Source: Hyphomicrobiales bacterium (GTDB lineage Bacteria > Pseudomonadota > Alphaproteobacteria > Rhizobiales > Rhizobiaceae). Taken from it: 64,000 nt of DNA. A program made the translations under genes and the position numbers. The notes under the pieces are model-generated. The model worked only from the letters and a program-made list of their open reading frames with translations. It ran no database searches and was not told the origin of the DNA. Location: positions 62,001 through 126,000 of the forward strand of contig UCII01000002.1 of NCBI GenBank assembly GCA_900472485.1, read 5' to 3'. Shown here in pieces: positions 1-9,605 of the stretch. Each line of letters starts with the position of its first letter. The stretch's first letter is position 1.

Positions 1-709
1 CGACATCGCTGCCCATCTCCTCGCAAAGATCGGCAAGCTCATTGATGAAGGTGATCTTCGTCGCGAGAAAGGCATTGGCTGCATGCTTGATCAGCTCAGC
101 CGTCCGACGCATGGTGATGATGACGGGCGTATTCTGGCGCTCGATCGGGACATCATAGAGCTCGACAAGCCGTTTGCAGGCCCACTCTTCCTCCACGCCC
201 AGGACGATACGGTCCGGAGCGAGAAAATCGCGCACCGCAACGCCTTCGCGCAGGAATTCGGGATTGGAGGCGACGGCGAAGGTGCCCGGCGTTCGGGCCG
301 AGCCGATGATCCTGTGCACGGCGTCGCCGGTTCCGACCGGCACCGTCGATCTTATCACCACAATGCTGTCCGCCGAGATAAGCGCCGCAAGCTCGCGCGC
401 TGCGTGGTAAATGAAGGAAAGGTCGGCGTCAGCTTGTCCTGGCTGCGGCAGAGCGGCGAGCGCGATGAAGACGATAGCTGCGCCTTCGACTGCCTTTGCG
501 ATGTCGCAGCTAAAGTCCAGCCGTCCCGCGGCATAGTTTCGTTCCACGAGCTCGTCGAGATCCGGTTCGTAGATCGGCATCCTGCCCTGACGGAGAGCAG
601 CGATCTTATCGGCATTCTTGTCCACACAGACGACACGATTGCCCCATTCGGCAAAGCATGTGCCGCTGACCAAGCCCACATATCCGGTTCCAATAACAGC
701 TATCTTCAT
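1..709 (-). CDS. UDP-glucose 6-dehydrogenase, C-terminus cut by window edge
   Basis: Oxidises UDP-glucose to UDP-glucuronate with two NAD+ in the cytoplasm, supplying acidic sugar for polysaccharide. The protein opens MKIAVIGTGYVGLVSGTCFA, the classic Rossmann GxGxxG start of the UDP-glucose/GDP-mannose dehydrogenase family. It continues with an IRSTVPVGTG segment and NPEFLREG in the right order. About 236 residues are visible, so the catalytic cysteine and the UDP-binding domain lie outside the window. The start lies 38 bp after the stop of the GT2 gene, so it is probably the last gene seen of the same minus-strand operon. Together with the UDP-xylose synthase at 3560-4576 it forms the route UDP-Glc to UDP-GlcA to UDP-Xyl. 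Family certain; whether this copy is specific to one polysaccharide is unknown. Confidence 0.93.
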   Translation of the reverse strand, partial: MKIAVIGTGYVGLVSGTCFAEWGNRVVCVDKNADKIAALRQGRMPIYEPDLDELVERNYAAGRLDFSCDIAKAVEGAAIVFIALAALPQPGQADADLSFIYHAARELAALISADSIVVIRSTVPVGTGDAVHRIIGSARTPGTFAVASNPEFLREGVAVRDFLAPDRIVLGVEEEWACKRLVELYDVPIERQNTPVIITMRRTAELIKHAANAFLATKITFINELADLCEEMGSDV

Positions 710-747
710 GTGCGTTCCCGCCAATAGCGTCCTTCCCGTCATGAACC

Positions 748-2577
748 TCAGTTGTCCGTGTCACCCACGTGCCAGTGCGGATTGAGCACCATTCTGTGCA
801 ACCCGCGACCGCCAATTCCTGCGCCTGCCACCGAAAAGCGGTTGTCGAACAATACGTAGCCGTCGGTGTCCCAAATCAGTGATTGTACTCCGGCACGGCC
901 GTGCTCCATGATGCCGGCAAATGGCAGGGCAGTCAGAGCAAGCAAAGCGCTGGCGAGAGCCGGCCGATAAAAGCGCTTGTTCGTGCGGAGCGTGTTTTCA
1001 CGCGCATGCTGGACAATGATGACCAGCAGCAGCAAAGTGTAGATGGCGGCATTGATCGTTGCGAAGATATAAAAGCCACTGCTCTCTTCGGCACTGACGG
1101 ACAGCACCGGCAAGACGGAGGCGAGAGAGAGAAGGGCATAGGGTGCAAGGACCCGGAACGGCAGCGGATCGACCTCCGATGTGCCTTTCGGCGTGACACG
1201 GAAATCCACGAACGATCCAGTCGCCCAATCGCGAATAGCAGCCAGAGCGCCCACGAGTGCCCACGGCCAGCGAGCAAACAGGAACATCGTCATCTCCCAG
1301 CTCAGGATCCTGGCATCGACCGGTCTGAACGTGTGCGTACTGCGCCAGCGATAAGCGAACAGGATCAGCAGAAGGGATTGCGGCACGAAGTGCAACAGGA
1401 AGTCGGGATAGGAGACATCGACGAAGGTCTTGCCTCTAACAAGTGCGATGGTCGGCATGATGAACATCAGCGCCATGAAGAGCGAGAAGAGAGAATACCA
1501 CAGCTGCGAAAACAGGAACTGGATCTTGAGACGTAGCGGCAGCCGTTTGATCAAGCTCGGCGTATATTGCAGCAGGATCATCATCAGGCTGCGCGACCAC
1601 TGAAACTCCTGGGTGATGAGGTCGGCGAAAGTACGTGGACCGTCGCCATGCGCAATGGCATCGAGCGCATGAATGCCATGCCAGCCATGTGCATTCATCA
1701 TCAGCGTGGTGGAGTGGTCTTCCGCCAGCTCTGGGCCCAGTCCGCCAATGCTCCTGAGGGCCTTGGTGCGAACGGCATAGTGCGAGCCGATGCAAAGCGG
1801 CGACAGCCCGTGATTGAACCCCGCCTGAAGTGATCCGTGCATGCTGGCTTCCGCATAGAGACGGCCGCGTGCCGACCAGCTTTCACCCGCATTCTGATTG
1901 CAGATGCTCGGCGCGGATACATAGCCGACCGCCGGATCGGCGAAGGGGCGAAGCATCTGGAAAAGATAGCCTTGCTCGGGCACATGATCGGCATCGAGCT
2001 GCGCGACGAAATCATAGCCGTCGTAGCCATAGTGATCGTAGAAGAAGGCAAGATTGCCTTCCTTGCAACGGGTGCGCCGCGGCCAGGTCTGGCGGTGATA
2101 GTCTTCGCGGCCCTTGCGCGTGGAAACCTGGACGCCATGTTTGCTGCACCACTCCAGCGTCGAGGGTGAAGGATCCTCATCCGCGAGCCAGGTGTCGTGC
2201 GGCACCGCCTGCGCCAGCATGGCATCCAACGTCCGGGCCACCACGGCAAAGGGCTCCGATGGTGCCTTGGTGACCACCATGGCGATGCGGCTGCCGACGG
2301 GAATGCGCAATTGTCCAGTCGGCTTTTCGGCGCGGAAGAAGACGATGATGAAATAGGCTGGAATGATCGTCACCCAGGCAAGCACCAGGGTCAGCAAGAC
2401 CGATCCAATAGGGTCGACATGGTGTGCGGGTGTAAACCACCAGCTCCAGAAATAGACAAGTGCCGCAAGCCACAGCGTGGCGCAAACGACGTATTCCGCG
2501 CGCTGGCGGCCTTGCAGGATGGGCGTCATCAACGCCCTGTCCTTCATGGCTTCAGCTCGTGTCCGGATCGATGTCAT
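748..2577 (-). CDS. Cellulose-synthase-like membrane glycosyltransferase, GT2
   Basis: A 609-residue processive-type glycosyltransferase of the inner membrane. Two membrane segments at about residues 30-50 and 60-82 precede the catalytic domain. Visible family motifs are an acidic site near 132-135, LDADH at 194-198, AEDHS at 285-289, and QEFQW at 323-327, which matches the Q(Q/R)xRW acceptor motif except that Gln replaces Arg. Several hydrophobic segments follow between about 350 and 560. No PilZ domain is seen. The start overlaps the galE stop as ATGA (2574-2577). The donor is probably a UDP-hexose made by the neighbouring enzymes. The polymer could be a glucan or a mixed polysaccharide; the sequence does not decide. 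An internal Met at residue 11 is an alternative start. Confidence 0.85.
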   Translation of the reverse strand: MTSIRTRAEAMKDRALMTPILQGRQRAEYVVCATLWLAALVYFWSWWFTPAHHVDPIGSVLLTLVLAWVTIIPAYFIIVFFRAEKPTGQLRIPVGSRIAMVVTKAPSEPFAVVARTLDAMLAQAVPHDTWLADEDPSPSTLEWCSKHGVQVSTRKGREDYHRQTWPRRTRCKEGNLAFFYDHYGYDGYDFVAQLDADHVPEQGYLFQMLRPFADPAVGYVSAPSICNQNAGESWSARGRLYAEASMHGSLQAGFNHGLSPLCIGSHYAVRTKALRSIGGLGPELAEDHSTTLMMNAHGWHGIHALDAIAHGDGPRTFADLITQEFQWSRSLMMILLQYTPSLIKRLPLRLKIQFLFSQLWYSLFSLFMALMFIMPTIALVRGKTFVDVSYPDFLLHFVPQSLLLILFAYRWRSTHTFRPVDARILSWEMTMFLFARWPWALVGALAAIRDWATGSFVDFRVTPKGTSEVDPLPFRVLAPYALLSLASVLPVLSVSAEESSGFYIFATINAAIYTLLLLVIIVQHARENTLRTNKRFYRPALASALLALTALPFAGIMEHGRAGVQSLIWDTDGYVLFDNRFSVAGAGIGGRGLHRMVLNPHWHVGDTDN

Positions 2578-3560
2578 CCTCGCATCTCCAATCCGAAGAA
2601 GGGAGCGGCGGTCCGGATGATCGTTTCGATGTCCGAATGCAGGGCGCGGAAACCGAGTTTTTCGGCAGCAAGGTCCGAAGCGGCATACAGGGCAGGCGGA
2701 TCGCCCGGCCGCCGCCTATGCATGGCGACGGGAACCTTGCGCCCACAAACGCGCTCGATCGCGCCGACGATCTCCTTGATCGACGTGCCGTGCCCTGTCC
2801 CCAGATTGACGGCAAGATTGTCACCGCCGGCCAATAAATACTCGACTGCTAGGACATGCGCTCTGGCGAGATCCAGCACGTGGATATAGTCGCGCACACA
2901 GGTGCCATCCGGCGTGTCGTAATCGTCTCCATAGACTTCCAAGGTTTCGATCGCGCCGGCCGTCGCCAGCAACGCGCGGGGAATGAGGTGGGTTTCGGGA
3001 TCATGCCATTCGCCGAGCTCCCGTTCCGGATCGGCGCCCGAGGCGTTGAAGTAGCGAAGCGCCACATAGGAAAGTCCGTAGGCGGCGGAATAGTCGGCAA
3101 GCATATGTTCGGCAATGAGCTTCGTTCTGCCGTAGGGATTGATCGGCTGAGGCATCTCGCATTCACGGATCGGCAGATGGGCCGGAATTCCGTAGATCGC
3201 GCAGCTCGATGAAAAGATCAGCTTATCGGCTTGCGTGCGGCGGCATGCCTCCAGAACCGACAGCGTGCCGTTGACATTGTTGGCGTAGTATTTCGCAGGA
3301 TTTTCAACGGACTCGCCGACATAGGCCGAGGCGGCGAAATGGATGATTGCCGCAGGCCTGTGGCTCTCGATCGCCTCCGCCAGACGGGGCGTGTCGAGAA
3401 TATCGCCTTCCACGAAAGGCCCCCAGCGCACTGACGTCAGGTGGCCCGTCGAGAGATTGTCGTAGACGACGGGCTCGAAGCCCTGGCGATGGAGGAGTTT
3501 CGCGGTGTGGCTGCCGATGAAGCCGGCGCCACCCACGACGAGTATTTTTTGCCTGGCCAT
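2574..3560 (-). CDS. galE: UDP-glucose 4-epimerase (extended SDR)
   Basis: Interconverts UDP-glucose and UDP-galactose using bound NAD+. The chosen start gives [18 protein letters not shown], with the nucleotide-binding GGAGFIGS at residues 10-17, and a 328-residue protein, normal for GalE. The catalytic YxxxK is seen as YGRTK, preceded by the SSSCAIYG serine motif. A longer in-frame extension to 3662 is rejected because the ATG at 3560 overlaps the stop of the upstream UXS-like gene and the Rossmann motif then sits at the N-terminus. The stop overlaps the GT2 start by four bases, so the genes are translationally coupled. Substrate could also be a related UDP-sugar such as UDP-xylose/UDP-arabinose, given the neighbour. 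Confidence 0.9.
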   Translation of the reverse strand: MARQKILVVGGAGFIGSHTAKLLHRQGFEPVVYDNLSTGHLTSVRWGPFVEGDILDTPRLAEAIESHRPAAIIHFAASAYVGESVENPAKYYANNVNGTLSVLEACRRTQADKLIFSSSCAIYGIPAHLPIRECEMPQPINPYGRTKLIAEHMLADYSAAYGLSYVALRYFNASGADPERELGEWHDPETHLIPRALLATAGAIETLEVYGDDYDTPDGTCVRDYIHVLDLARAHVLAVEYLLAGGDNLAVNLGTGHGTSIKEIVGAIERVCGRKVPVAMHRRRPGDPPALYAASDLAAEKLGFRALHSDIETIIRTAAPFFGLEMRG

Positions 3561-4576
3561 CACGCAACCTCGAAAAGCTCGCTGCTCGGACGAACCAACT
3601 GACGTTCGAAGTAGGCGATGGTGGATTTCAGCCCATCCGCCAGGGCGACCGACGGTTCCCATCCCAATTCGCGTTTCGCGACACTGATATCGGGCCGGCG
3701 CTGACGCGGATCGTCGATCGGTAGGGACTTATGGACGATCTTTGAGTTGGAGCCGGTGATTGCGATGACCTGTTCGGCAAGATCACGCACGGTAAATTCC
3801 GCCGGATTGCCGAGATTGACAGGTGTATGGATGACCGTTTGGTCGGCCATCAGGCGGAGGAAACCATCGATCAGGTCGGCGACATAGCAGAACGAGCGCG
3901 TCTGGGAGCCATCGCCGTAGACCGTAATGTCCTGGCCCCTGAGTGCCTGGACGATGAAATTGGAAACGACGCGGCCGTCGTCGGGGCGCATGCGCGGCCC
4001 ATAGGTGTTGAAGATGCGGGCAATCCTGATGTCGACGCCGTGCTGGGCGTGAAAGTCACGGAAAAGCGTTTCGGCGGAACGCTTGCCTTCGTCGTAGCAC
4101 GAGCGTGGGCCGAAGGAATTGACGTTGCCCCAATAGTTCTCGGGCTGTGGGTGCACCTGGGGATCTCCATAGATCTCCGAGGTCGAGGCCTGAAAGATGC
4201 GCGCCTGGTGATGCGTCGCTAGCTCCAGCAGATTGAGCGAGCCGAAAACGCATGTTTTCATCGTGTGGATCGGATCGGCCTGATAATGCGGCGGAGATGC
4301 CGGGCAGGCCAGATTGTAGATCTCGCTGACCGGCAGATCGAGTGACGCTATGACGTCATGGCGGATAAAACTGAACGTGTCGTAGCGAAGCAGATGCCAT
4401 AGATTGTCCATCCGCCCGGTTGAAAAATCATCCACGCAGATAACTTCATGCCCATCCTGCAGAAGTCGGTCGCAAAGATGCGAGCCGAGGAACCCCGCGC
4501 CTCCCGCAACAAGTATTGTACGTCTCTTGGTATTTTTTGGAGCTATGCCTGCAGATTTGAACGCTATGCCCATCAA
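3560..4576 (-). CDS. UDP-glucuronate decarboxylase (UDP-xylose synthase) family SDR
   Basis: Predicted to decarboxylate UDP-glucuronate to UDP-xylose via a 4-keto intermediate. The 338-residue protein has GGAGFLGSH near residue 25, the UXS-diagnostic stretch [12 protein letters not shown] near 88-99, STSEIYGDP, and the catalytic CYDEGKR. These separate UXS from the related dTDP-glucose 4,6-dehydratases. It is the first gene of the minus-strand operon UXS-galE-GT2-ugd and its promoter should lie in the AT-rich gap 4577-5157. Two adjacent Met codons open the ORF; either could be used. UXS together with UDP-glucose dehydrogenase in one operon suggests that xylose, or a product derived from it, enters a surface polymer; that last step is inference. 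Confidence 0.88.
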   Translation of the reverse strand: MMGIAFKSAGIAPKNTKRRTILVAGGAGFLGSHLCDRLLQDGHEVICVDDFSTGRMDNLWHLLRYDTFSFIRHDVIASLDLPVSEIYNLACPASPPHYQADPIHTMKTCVFGSLNLLELATHHQARIFQASTSEIYGDPQVHPQPENYWGNVNSFGPRSCYDEGKRSAETLFRDFHAQHGVDIRIARIFNTYGPRMRPDDGRVVSNFIVQALRGQDITVYGDGSQTRSFCYVADLIDGFLRLMADQTVIHTPVNLGNPAEFTVRDLAEQVIAITGSNSKIVHKSLPIDDPRQRRPDISVAKRELGWEPSVALADGLKSTIAYFERQLVRPSSELFEVA

Positions 4577-5157
4577 ACCCTCCCGGTACTATAGACACGC
4601 AGCCGAGTATTCAGGGCGAAGTAATACTTCTGCCCTTGTTCTAGGCTTTTACAACTGGGAATTATTTCTGCAATTTACAGCTATAGTTTACTAATGTTTA
4701 ACTATGCTGTCGTTATCAGGGAATGCAGAAGTTTTACATTCTGTCCATTTTTGCAGCTATCAGCACGGGTGCGTTCGTTCAAAAATAAATTACATTGAAC
4801 GTACGATTTAAACTGACGTTTTTATTATAGAATTTACATATACTTTAGTATCACAAGATATATGCGAGATATCATAGAGTATTGTTATTTATATCCACCT
4901 CAGATGGCGAAGCCGACCGGCGTAAGAGAGAGCTAACCGAAATTCTGCTTCAAATAAATTCGCGCAATATGTTGTGTCCCGATGCGCCTCTTCTCCAGCA
5001 AGTTTTCGTGTCCGCGCGCGGCGCAACAGTGATAAAGCATCGTGGCTTATGCGAGATTTTGTAAGCGGACATCCCCATAAAGCTGAATATCCGAGCGGAT
5101 GAGCTTTCGGACGCCCCATGGGGGCGCCCGGGATAAAGGGCGTTAAGCGTTTGATGG
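4577..5157. other. AT-rich intergenic region between two minus-strand operons
   Basis: About 580 bp without a convincing gene. Bases 4600-4900 are clearly richer in A and T than the surrounding coding DNA, as expected of the promoter of the UXS-galE-GT2-ugd operon. Short open frames here (for example 4882-5064) lack a good ribosome site and family features. A GC-rich inverted repeat lies at about 5111-5127, near the end of the signalling operon, but no T-run follows it on either strand, so I do not call it a terminator. Confidence 0.5.
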
Positions 5158-5517
5158 CTAAGTCAGGCGCAAATCCAGGCGCGGATGCAATTTTTTCAGG
5201 TTTGGCAAGGATTTCATCTGCCAGGGAATTTGCGAGGAGCCGCAGACGGTAAGATGGATATCTGGATGCTTGCGCGCCTCTATCGTCAGTTTAGCTAGCA
5301 AGTTGATGCCCGAAGAATTCAAGAATTGCAGACCGGTGAGATCGAAAGTCGCTTTGCCTCCACCCCCATGAAGGATCGTCCGGGCCAGATCATAGACCGG
5401 CGCATAGGCATCGGGACCCGCCAGACGCATGGTTCCGTCGAAATATAAAGTACTGCCTTCGGACCAGACGCGGAATGCTTCTTCTTTGATTTCCATAAAG
5501 GCCTCTCGCGGGTTCAC
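5158..5517 (-). CDS. STAS-domain protein (anti-sigma-factor-antagonist-like)
   Basis: A 119-residue single-domain protein. It contains a STAS-like core with beta-strand [20 protein letters not shown], in which NSSG occupies the position of the phosphorylatable D-S-(S/A)-G loop of SpoIIAA-like antagonists. The first serine of this loop (about residue 69) is the likely phosphorylation site for the HATPase-fold partner encoded immediately upstream and the target of the SpoIIE phosphatase in the same operon. The start codon overlaps the stop of the 5514-6068 gene as ATGA. It is the last gene of the six-gene operon. By analogy with SiaC, which binds a diguanylate cyclase, it may control the GGDEF-EAL enzyme; that is inference. 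Confidence 0.75.
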   Translation of the reverse strand: MNPREAFMEIKEEAFRVWSEGSTLYFDGTMRLAGPDAYAPVYDLARTILHGGGGKATFDLTGLQFLNSSGINLLAKLTIEARKHPDIHLTVCGSSQIPWQMKSLPNLKKLHPRLDLRLT

Positions 5518-6068
5518 GCCGATGAAATCGCCATCGCGGCATAGGTTTGCAGTCTAATCCGCTTGTGCGGACCATCCTCATCGAAATGCCAGGCCAATTG
5601 AACCTGGTAGTCGCTCATCAATGTCAACAGTCCTAACCCGGATGCATCGTCGCCGGCAAGAACGCTTGCCTCGATCTGTTCTATCAGGAGATCGCCGGGA
5701 TCGCCGGCCGTAACCCTAAGCAATAATTGTTGGAAACGGTCAGTCGCTTCTCGGTCGATCAGGTTCATGATCCGCATCCTGAAATGATGGGCATCCCTCA
5801 GCGCTTCGATAAGGATCTCGCCGGAGGCGCGGAACTTGATGGAATTTTCGATGAGCTCATTGGTCAGATAACCAATGTCGTGCCGCACCGCCTTGTATTG
5901 GCGCTCGGAAGCGCGGAAATCGAGCGCCAACGTTTCCGCGATAAAGTCGGATGTCATGGCCGAATGGCGCCATGCCAGATGAAGCGGCCCGTCGAACAGG
6001 CGAATGCGAAGGGCATTGGTGCCGTCGAACGAAACCAGATGTTCCTCGCCGAAAATTGCTGTTGTCAT
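5514..6068 (-). CDS. HATPase-fold switch kinase-like protein (slr1658/SiaB-like)
   Basis: A 184-residue protein with a GHKL-type ATP-binding signature. [13 protein letters not shown] resembles an N-box, with NELIEN carrying the Mg-binding Asn, and [11 protein letters not shown] resembles a G-box. The rest fits the SiaB/DUF6272-like group of partner-switch kinases better than two-component sensors, since there is no histidine phosphorylation domain and no membrane segment. It lies between the SpoIIE phosphatase (4 bp gap at 6069-6072) and the STAS protein (4 bp overlap). The expected role is to phosphorylate the STAS protein with ATP, opposed by the phosphatase. The family name is from memory and should be checked by profile search. 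Confidence 0.7.
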   Translation of the reverse strand: MTTAIFGEEHLVSFDGTNALRIRLFDGPLHLAWRHSAMTSDFIAETLALDFRASERQYKAVRHDIGYLTNELIENSIKFRASGEILIEALRDAHHFRMRIMNLIDREATDRFQQLLLRVTAGDPGDLLIEQIEASVLAGDDASGLGLLTLMSDYQVQLAWHFDEDGPHKRIRLQTYAAMAISSA

Positions 6069-6072
6069 CTCC

Positions 6073-8433
6073 TCACCTGTGCCGCATCACCACAAGGGTA
6101 ATATCGTCATGGATCTTGTGGGTCCCGATGTAAGTCATCAAATCGTCGAGTATGCCCTCGACGACTTGTTCCGCAGTCCCGCCATGCAGACGGCGCGCAT
6201 CCTCCAAAAGCCTGTCGAAGCCGAACAGTTCGCCCTTCGAATTCTCCGCTTCGGTGACACCATCAGTATGCAGGACTATCATGTCGCCTTTCTCGAAGGA
6301 TACCTGCCGCGTATCGATAAAGGGAGCTATGTCGGGCTCGAGGCCGACTGGAAGACCGAGATCGCCTGTGTCTATCCGCTCCACCTTTCCGTCCTGGCGA
6401 ATGATGATCATATCTTCGTGCTGACCGGATATGGTCAATCTCTCGCCGTCATAGTCGAGGAATGACAAGGTCAGATGCTTGTCCGTCCGGGTCCGTTCGA
6501 TGTTCTTGAAGATTGCGCGGTTGAGATCGGTCAGGAATTTTGCCGGGTCCATCTCGCCTGCTTCCTGCAGGGCGCGAGCGATCGATTGCACCATCAGCAT
6601 CAGGACGCCGCTCTCCAGCCCGTGGCCGGTCACGTCGCCGATGCCGATCTTCAGGTTGTTTCCGTTCTGGAGAACATCATAGTAATCGCCGCCGACTTCG
6701 TCAGCCGGGCGCATATAGGCGGCTATTTCCAGATGCTTGATCGCCGTCAGTTCCTTGGCTCGCGGCAGGACCATAAGCTGGATTTGCTTGGCGACGTTGA
6801 GCTCCGCACCCAGTCGCAGGTTTTCGTTCTTCAATTGGCTGTTGAGGGTTGAAATCTCTTCCTTTGCCGCCTCGATCTCCTGGGTCCGATCCGAAACGAG
6901 CTTTTCGAGGTTTTCGGTGTGGAAGCTGATATCCTCCGCCATCCGGTTGAATGCGATACCGGCCTCCGCCACCTCGTCCCTGGTCGAGATGTCGACCCTG
7001 ACGGAATAATCCTTCGCCTGTATGCGCTTGGCGGCGCTCGCCAGCGCGCTGATGCCGCTGGTGACGCGCTTCGAGGCCGCAAAGACCGCCGCGGTGACGA
7101 TCATCAGGGACACAAGGACCGCCATGATCTGATAGAGCAGGATGCGGTTGGTTGCCCGCGATATCTCATCCTTGGCTGCGATGAGCGAGGCGTAGATCTC
7201 GCGTTCGGGCACCACGATCCCGAGCGACATGACCTCGCTCTTGACCGGTCCGTCCACCCAGAGATTGGTCGGGTGCAATTGCTTGACGACCGCGAGGTAG
7301 GGAACATCCTCTCCCTGTTGGCTGAGGGTGATATGCTGGATTACCCCGTCGGCATCGAGCGGCAGCTTGGTGATTGCCGTTTGCGTGCTGTTGCGCAAGG
7401 ATCGATCGACGCCGGTGACGCCCTTGGCGGCAGCATCGTTGGCGGCACGCAAGCCGATGACCTTCTCGCCGACGGGATTGATCGCGACGACATTTCCATT
7501 CGACATGGCGAGGAAGCCGAAGCCGGTCTGGGCGACTTTCACATGTTCGACGATTTCGGCAAGTTGTGTGAGCGTGATATCGGCACCTGCCGCACCGGCT
7601 ACTTGATGCCGATCCGGCGTCCAGAGCGGATGAAAAAAGCTGACGATCAGCTTGCCGGTGATAGCGTCGGTATAGGGCGCGGTCTGGGTGATGTAATCGG
7701 CAACGGGGCGGGATGACGGGTTGGAGGCCCATTGCTGCCAGGATTCGTATAGGCCGGGAAAGAAGAATGTCCAAAAATCGGAGCTGTTGTGTCCGGGATA
7801 GAGCCGGTCGAAGGTCTGGGCCTGTGTCGTATAGGGCGCAGTCCGAAAAATCGGACGCTCCCTAGGCCCGATATAATACATCTGCAGCTTCGACGCGCCA
7901 TTGTGCAGCAATGAAGGGGCGACCAGATCAAGCACGGCGCTCCATTCTATGTCGGCTTGTACTTGCGGAAGGGGATGGTGATCCTTGTCCAGCAGGTAAC
8001 CCCAGACGCTGATGACCGAGGGCGTGCCGGGCAGGTTCTGTGACCACTGGCCAGCCGGGTCGTAGGTCACCGTTACGGCGCCTGGTGACGCTCTGCTCAT
8101 GGCAGCACCGACATCGACGCTCCTGGCCGGATTGTCGATCTGCCCCTGCAGGACGCCGGCCAGCGCCTTCACATCGGAATGGACCTGGTCGATCAGCAGA
8201 CCGACCTCTGCGGCGGTCGAATCCGCATAGGAGCGAATGTAATCCTGGCTCGCCTTCTCCAGGCCTTGTCCCACTTCCGTCGTGGCGTTGCGCGAAAGAC
8301 GCTGGACGTTCCATAGCGCAAGCCCGCCGCTGACGAGCAGGTCGAAAAGAACGGCTCCCCCAACGACGAGTAGAAATTTGGCGCGAAACGAGCGCAGTCC
8401 GAGCCGTTGCTTGGCGATTGGCGCGTCTGTCAT
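6073..8433 (-). CDS. Membrane sensor phosphatase: Cache-HAMP-coiled coil-SpoIIE (PP2C)
   Basis: A 786-residue sensor. Membrane segment 1 lies at about residues 19-42, a large periplasmic region of about 45-425 looks like a double-Cache ligand sensor, and membrane segment 2 lies at about 431-454. A HAMP domain follows (about 455-510), then a coiled coil (about 510-555), then a SpoIIE/PP2C phosphatase domain from about 565 to the end. Metal-binding motifs are intact: EVGGDYYD (579-586), IGDVTGHG (598-605) and HTDGVTEA (722-729). It should dephosphorylate serine on a STAS partner when an external signal is sensed, as SiaA and RsbU do. The start overlaps the preceding gene by four bases (8430-8433). 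Confidence 0.87.
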   Translation of the reverse strand: MTDAPIAKQRLGLRSFRAKFLLVVGGAVLFDLLVSGGLALWNVQRLSRNATTEVGQGLEKASQDYIRSYADSTAAEVGLLIDQVHSDVKALAGVLQGQIDNPARSVDVGAAMSRASPGAVTVTYDPAGQWSQNLPGTPSVISVWGYLLDKDHHPLPQVQADIEWSAVLDLVAPSLLHNGASKLQMYYIGPRERPIFRTAPYTTQAQTFDRLYPGHNSSDFWTFFFPGLYESWQQWASNPSSRPVADYITQTAPYTDAITGKLIVSFFHPLWTPDRHQVAGAAGADITLTQLAEIVEHVKVAQTGFGFLAMSNGNVVAINPVGEKVIGLRAANDAAAKGVTGVDRSLRNSTQTAITKLPLDADGVIQHITLSQQGEDVPYLAVVKQLHPTNLWVDGPVKSEVMSLGIVVPEREIYASLIAAKDEISRATNRILLYQIMAVLVSLMIVTAAVFAASKRVTSGISALASAAKRIQAKDYSVRVDISTRDEVAEAGIAFNRMAEDISFHTENLEKLVSDRTQEIEAAKEEISTLNSQLKNENLRLGAELNVAKQIQLMVLPRAKELTAIKHLEIAAYMRPADEVGGDYYDVLQNGNNLKIGIGDVTGHGLESGVLMLMVQSIARALQEAGEMDPAKFLTDLNRAIFKNIERTRTDKHLTLSFLDYDGERLTISGQHEDMIIIRQDGKVERIDTGDLGLPVGLEPDIAPFIDTRQVSFEKGDMIVLHTDGVTEAENSKGELFGFDRLLEDARRLHGGTAEQVVEGILDDLMTYIGTHKIHDDITLVVMRHR

Positions 8434-9605
8434 AACGGTTTCTGTCCCGAAGAAGCCCAGATCGGCCAGCCGGCATAGCCTCTTGGATGGAGCGCGGCAA
8501 AAATATGATCGGCGAAACCTTGCTTGAATCGCTCGATGAATGCGGCCGAATCCCCTCTTCTAACAGCCATTTCATCCGCATAGACATTCTGCCATGCCGT
8601 GATGATGTCGGCGAAATCCTGGGGATCGCCGTCGAGATTGGTGACCATGAAGCTTTCCATCCGCACATCCTTGAAGCCGGCATCCAGCAGCATGCGGCGG
8701 CCCTTGGGACCCATTTCGACATCCATGTCGAAATGCGCGAACAGTTTCGCGACCTCGTTATAGGTCCATTGGATACTGTCCGCTCTAGGCTCGCCTAGGC
8801 AATGGGAGTTCTTCTCGTTGGTGATGTAGACCCTGCCGCCCGGCTTGCATATGCGATAGAGTTCGCGCAGCAGAACATCCGGACGGTCGAAGATCTGTAG
8901 AGAATGCCTGCACGTCACGAAATCGAACTGGTCGCTCTCGAACAGCATTTGGGATGCATCGCCATAGGTATATTCGATGTCCTGGACGTCGAAATCATCA
9001 GCGACCTTGCGGGCATATTCCAGGCTCGGCACGGAGTGATCGAGGGCAACGATCCGCGCCGGCTTGAAATCCTTTCGCAGCAGCATGGCGAAATCACCGA
9101 TGCCGCAGCAGATGTCGGCGATATGCAAACCCTCGCGAAGGCCGTGCCGCGGCAATATCTCGCGCTCGTGCCGCCAGGTCATTTTCGTCTGGGTCCGCAG
9201 GATCGGGATGAAGCTCTGCTTCTCCACGAATGTCTGCCCGGGATAGAAGGCGGAATCGTAGATCTCGACGATGATGTTGGGCGACAGATCGCTCAAATGG
9301 CGAAACAGTCGCGATGCCCATGCAACGACGCTCGAAGCGACGACCGTCAGCTTGAGATCCGGCCTCGACCGAGTGGCATCGAGGAGCGCATGCGTCAGGG
9401 CGCGGAACGCCGTATTGTTCATGTGGATGACGCGCTTCAGATTGATGTAGCAGACGCCATTCACCGTCTCGATGCCGTTGCGCAGTAGGGCGAGATCGTC
9501 GGCAAGCTCGGCAACCGAATGCGGTCTGAGGACTCCTGACAGGGAGAATTCCTGATTATTGGCATCGAATTGCGCCGTGAAACGGCTAGAGGAGCGTGTG
9601 TTCAA
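8430..9605 (-). CDS. STAS domain fused to a class I SAM methyltransferase
   Basis: A 391-residue two-domain protein. Residues about 1-120 look like a STAS domain: the YINLKRVIHMNNTAFRAL stretch is arranged like the antagonist loop, with NNT where the phosphosite normally lies. Residues about 155-330 are a Rossmann methyltransferase: IADICCGIGDFA is the SAM motif I, VALDHS motif II, FDFVTCRHSLQ motif IV and LYRICKPGGRVYI the typical post-motif. The C-terminal part has no feature I recognise. It overlaps both neighbours by four bases, so co-translation is likely. I know no characterised STAS-methyltransferase protein; a partner-switch-controlled methylation of an unknown target is an inference. 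STAS loop residues are less certain than the methyltransferase call. Confidence 0.75.
   Translation of the reverse strand: MNTRSSSRFTAQFDANNQEFSLSGVLRPHSVAELADDLALLRNGIETVNGVCYINLKRVIHMNNTAFRALTHALLDATRSRPDLKLTVVASSVVAWASRLFRHLSDLSPNIIVEIYDSAFYPGQTFVEKQSFIPILRTQTKMTWRHEREILPRHGLREGLHIADICCGIGDFAMLLRKDFKPARIVALDHSVPSLEYARKVADDFDVQDIEYTYGDASQMLFESDQFDFVTCRHSLQIFDRPDVLLRELYRICKPGGRVYITNEKNSHCLGEPRADSIQWTYNEVAKLFAHFDMDVEMGPKGRRMLLDAGFKDVRMESFMVTNLDGDPQDFADIITAWQNVYADEMAVRRGDSAAFIERFKQGFADHIFAALHPRGYAGWPIWASSGQKPL

Noticed and set aside
883-1536. Plus-strand frame opposite the GT2 gene
   Set aside because: Antisense of a strong glycosyltransferase; composition rich in Asp/Arg/Gln, typical of shadow frames in GC-rich DNA.
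5111-5127. GC-rich inverted repeat after the STAS gene, possible terminator
   Set aside because: No T-tract on either strand; the arms also contain a mismatch.
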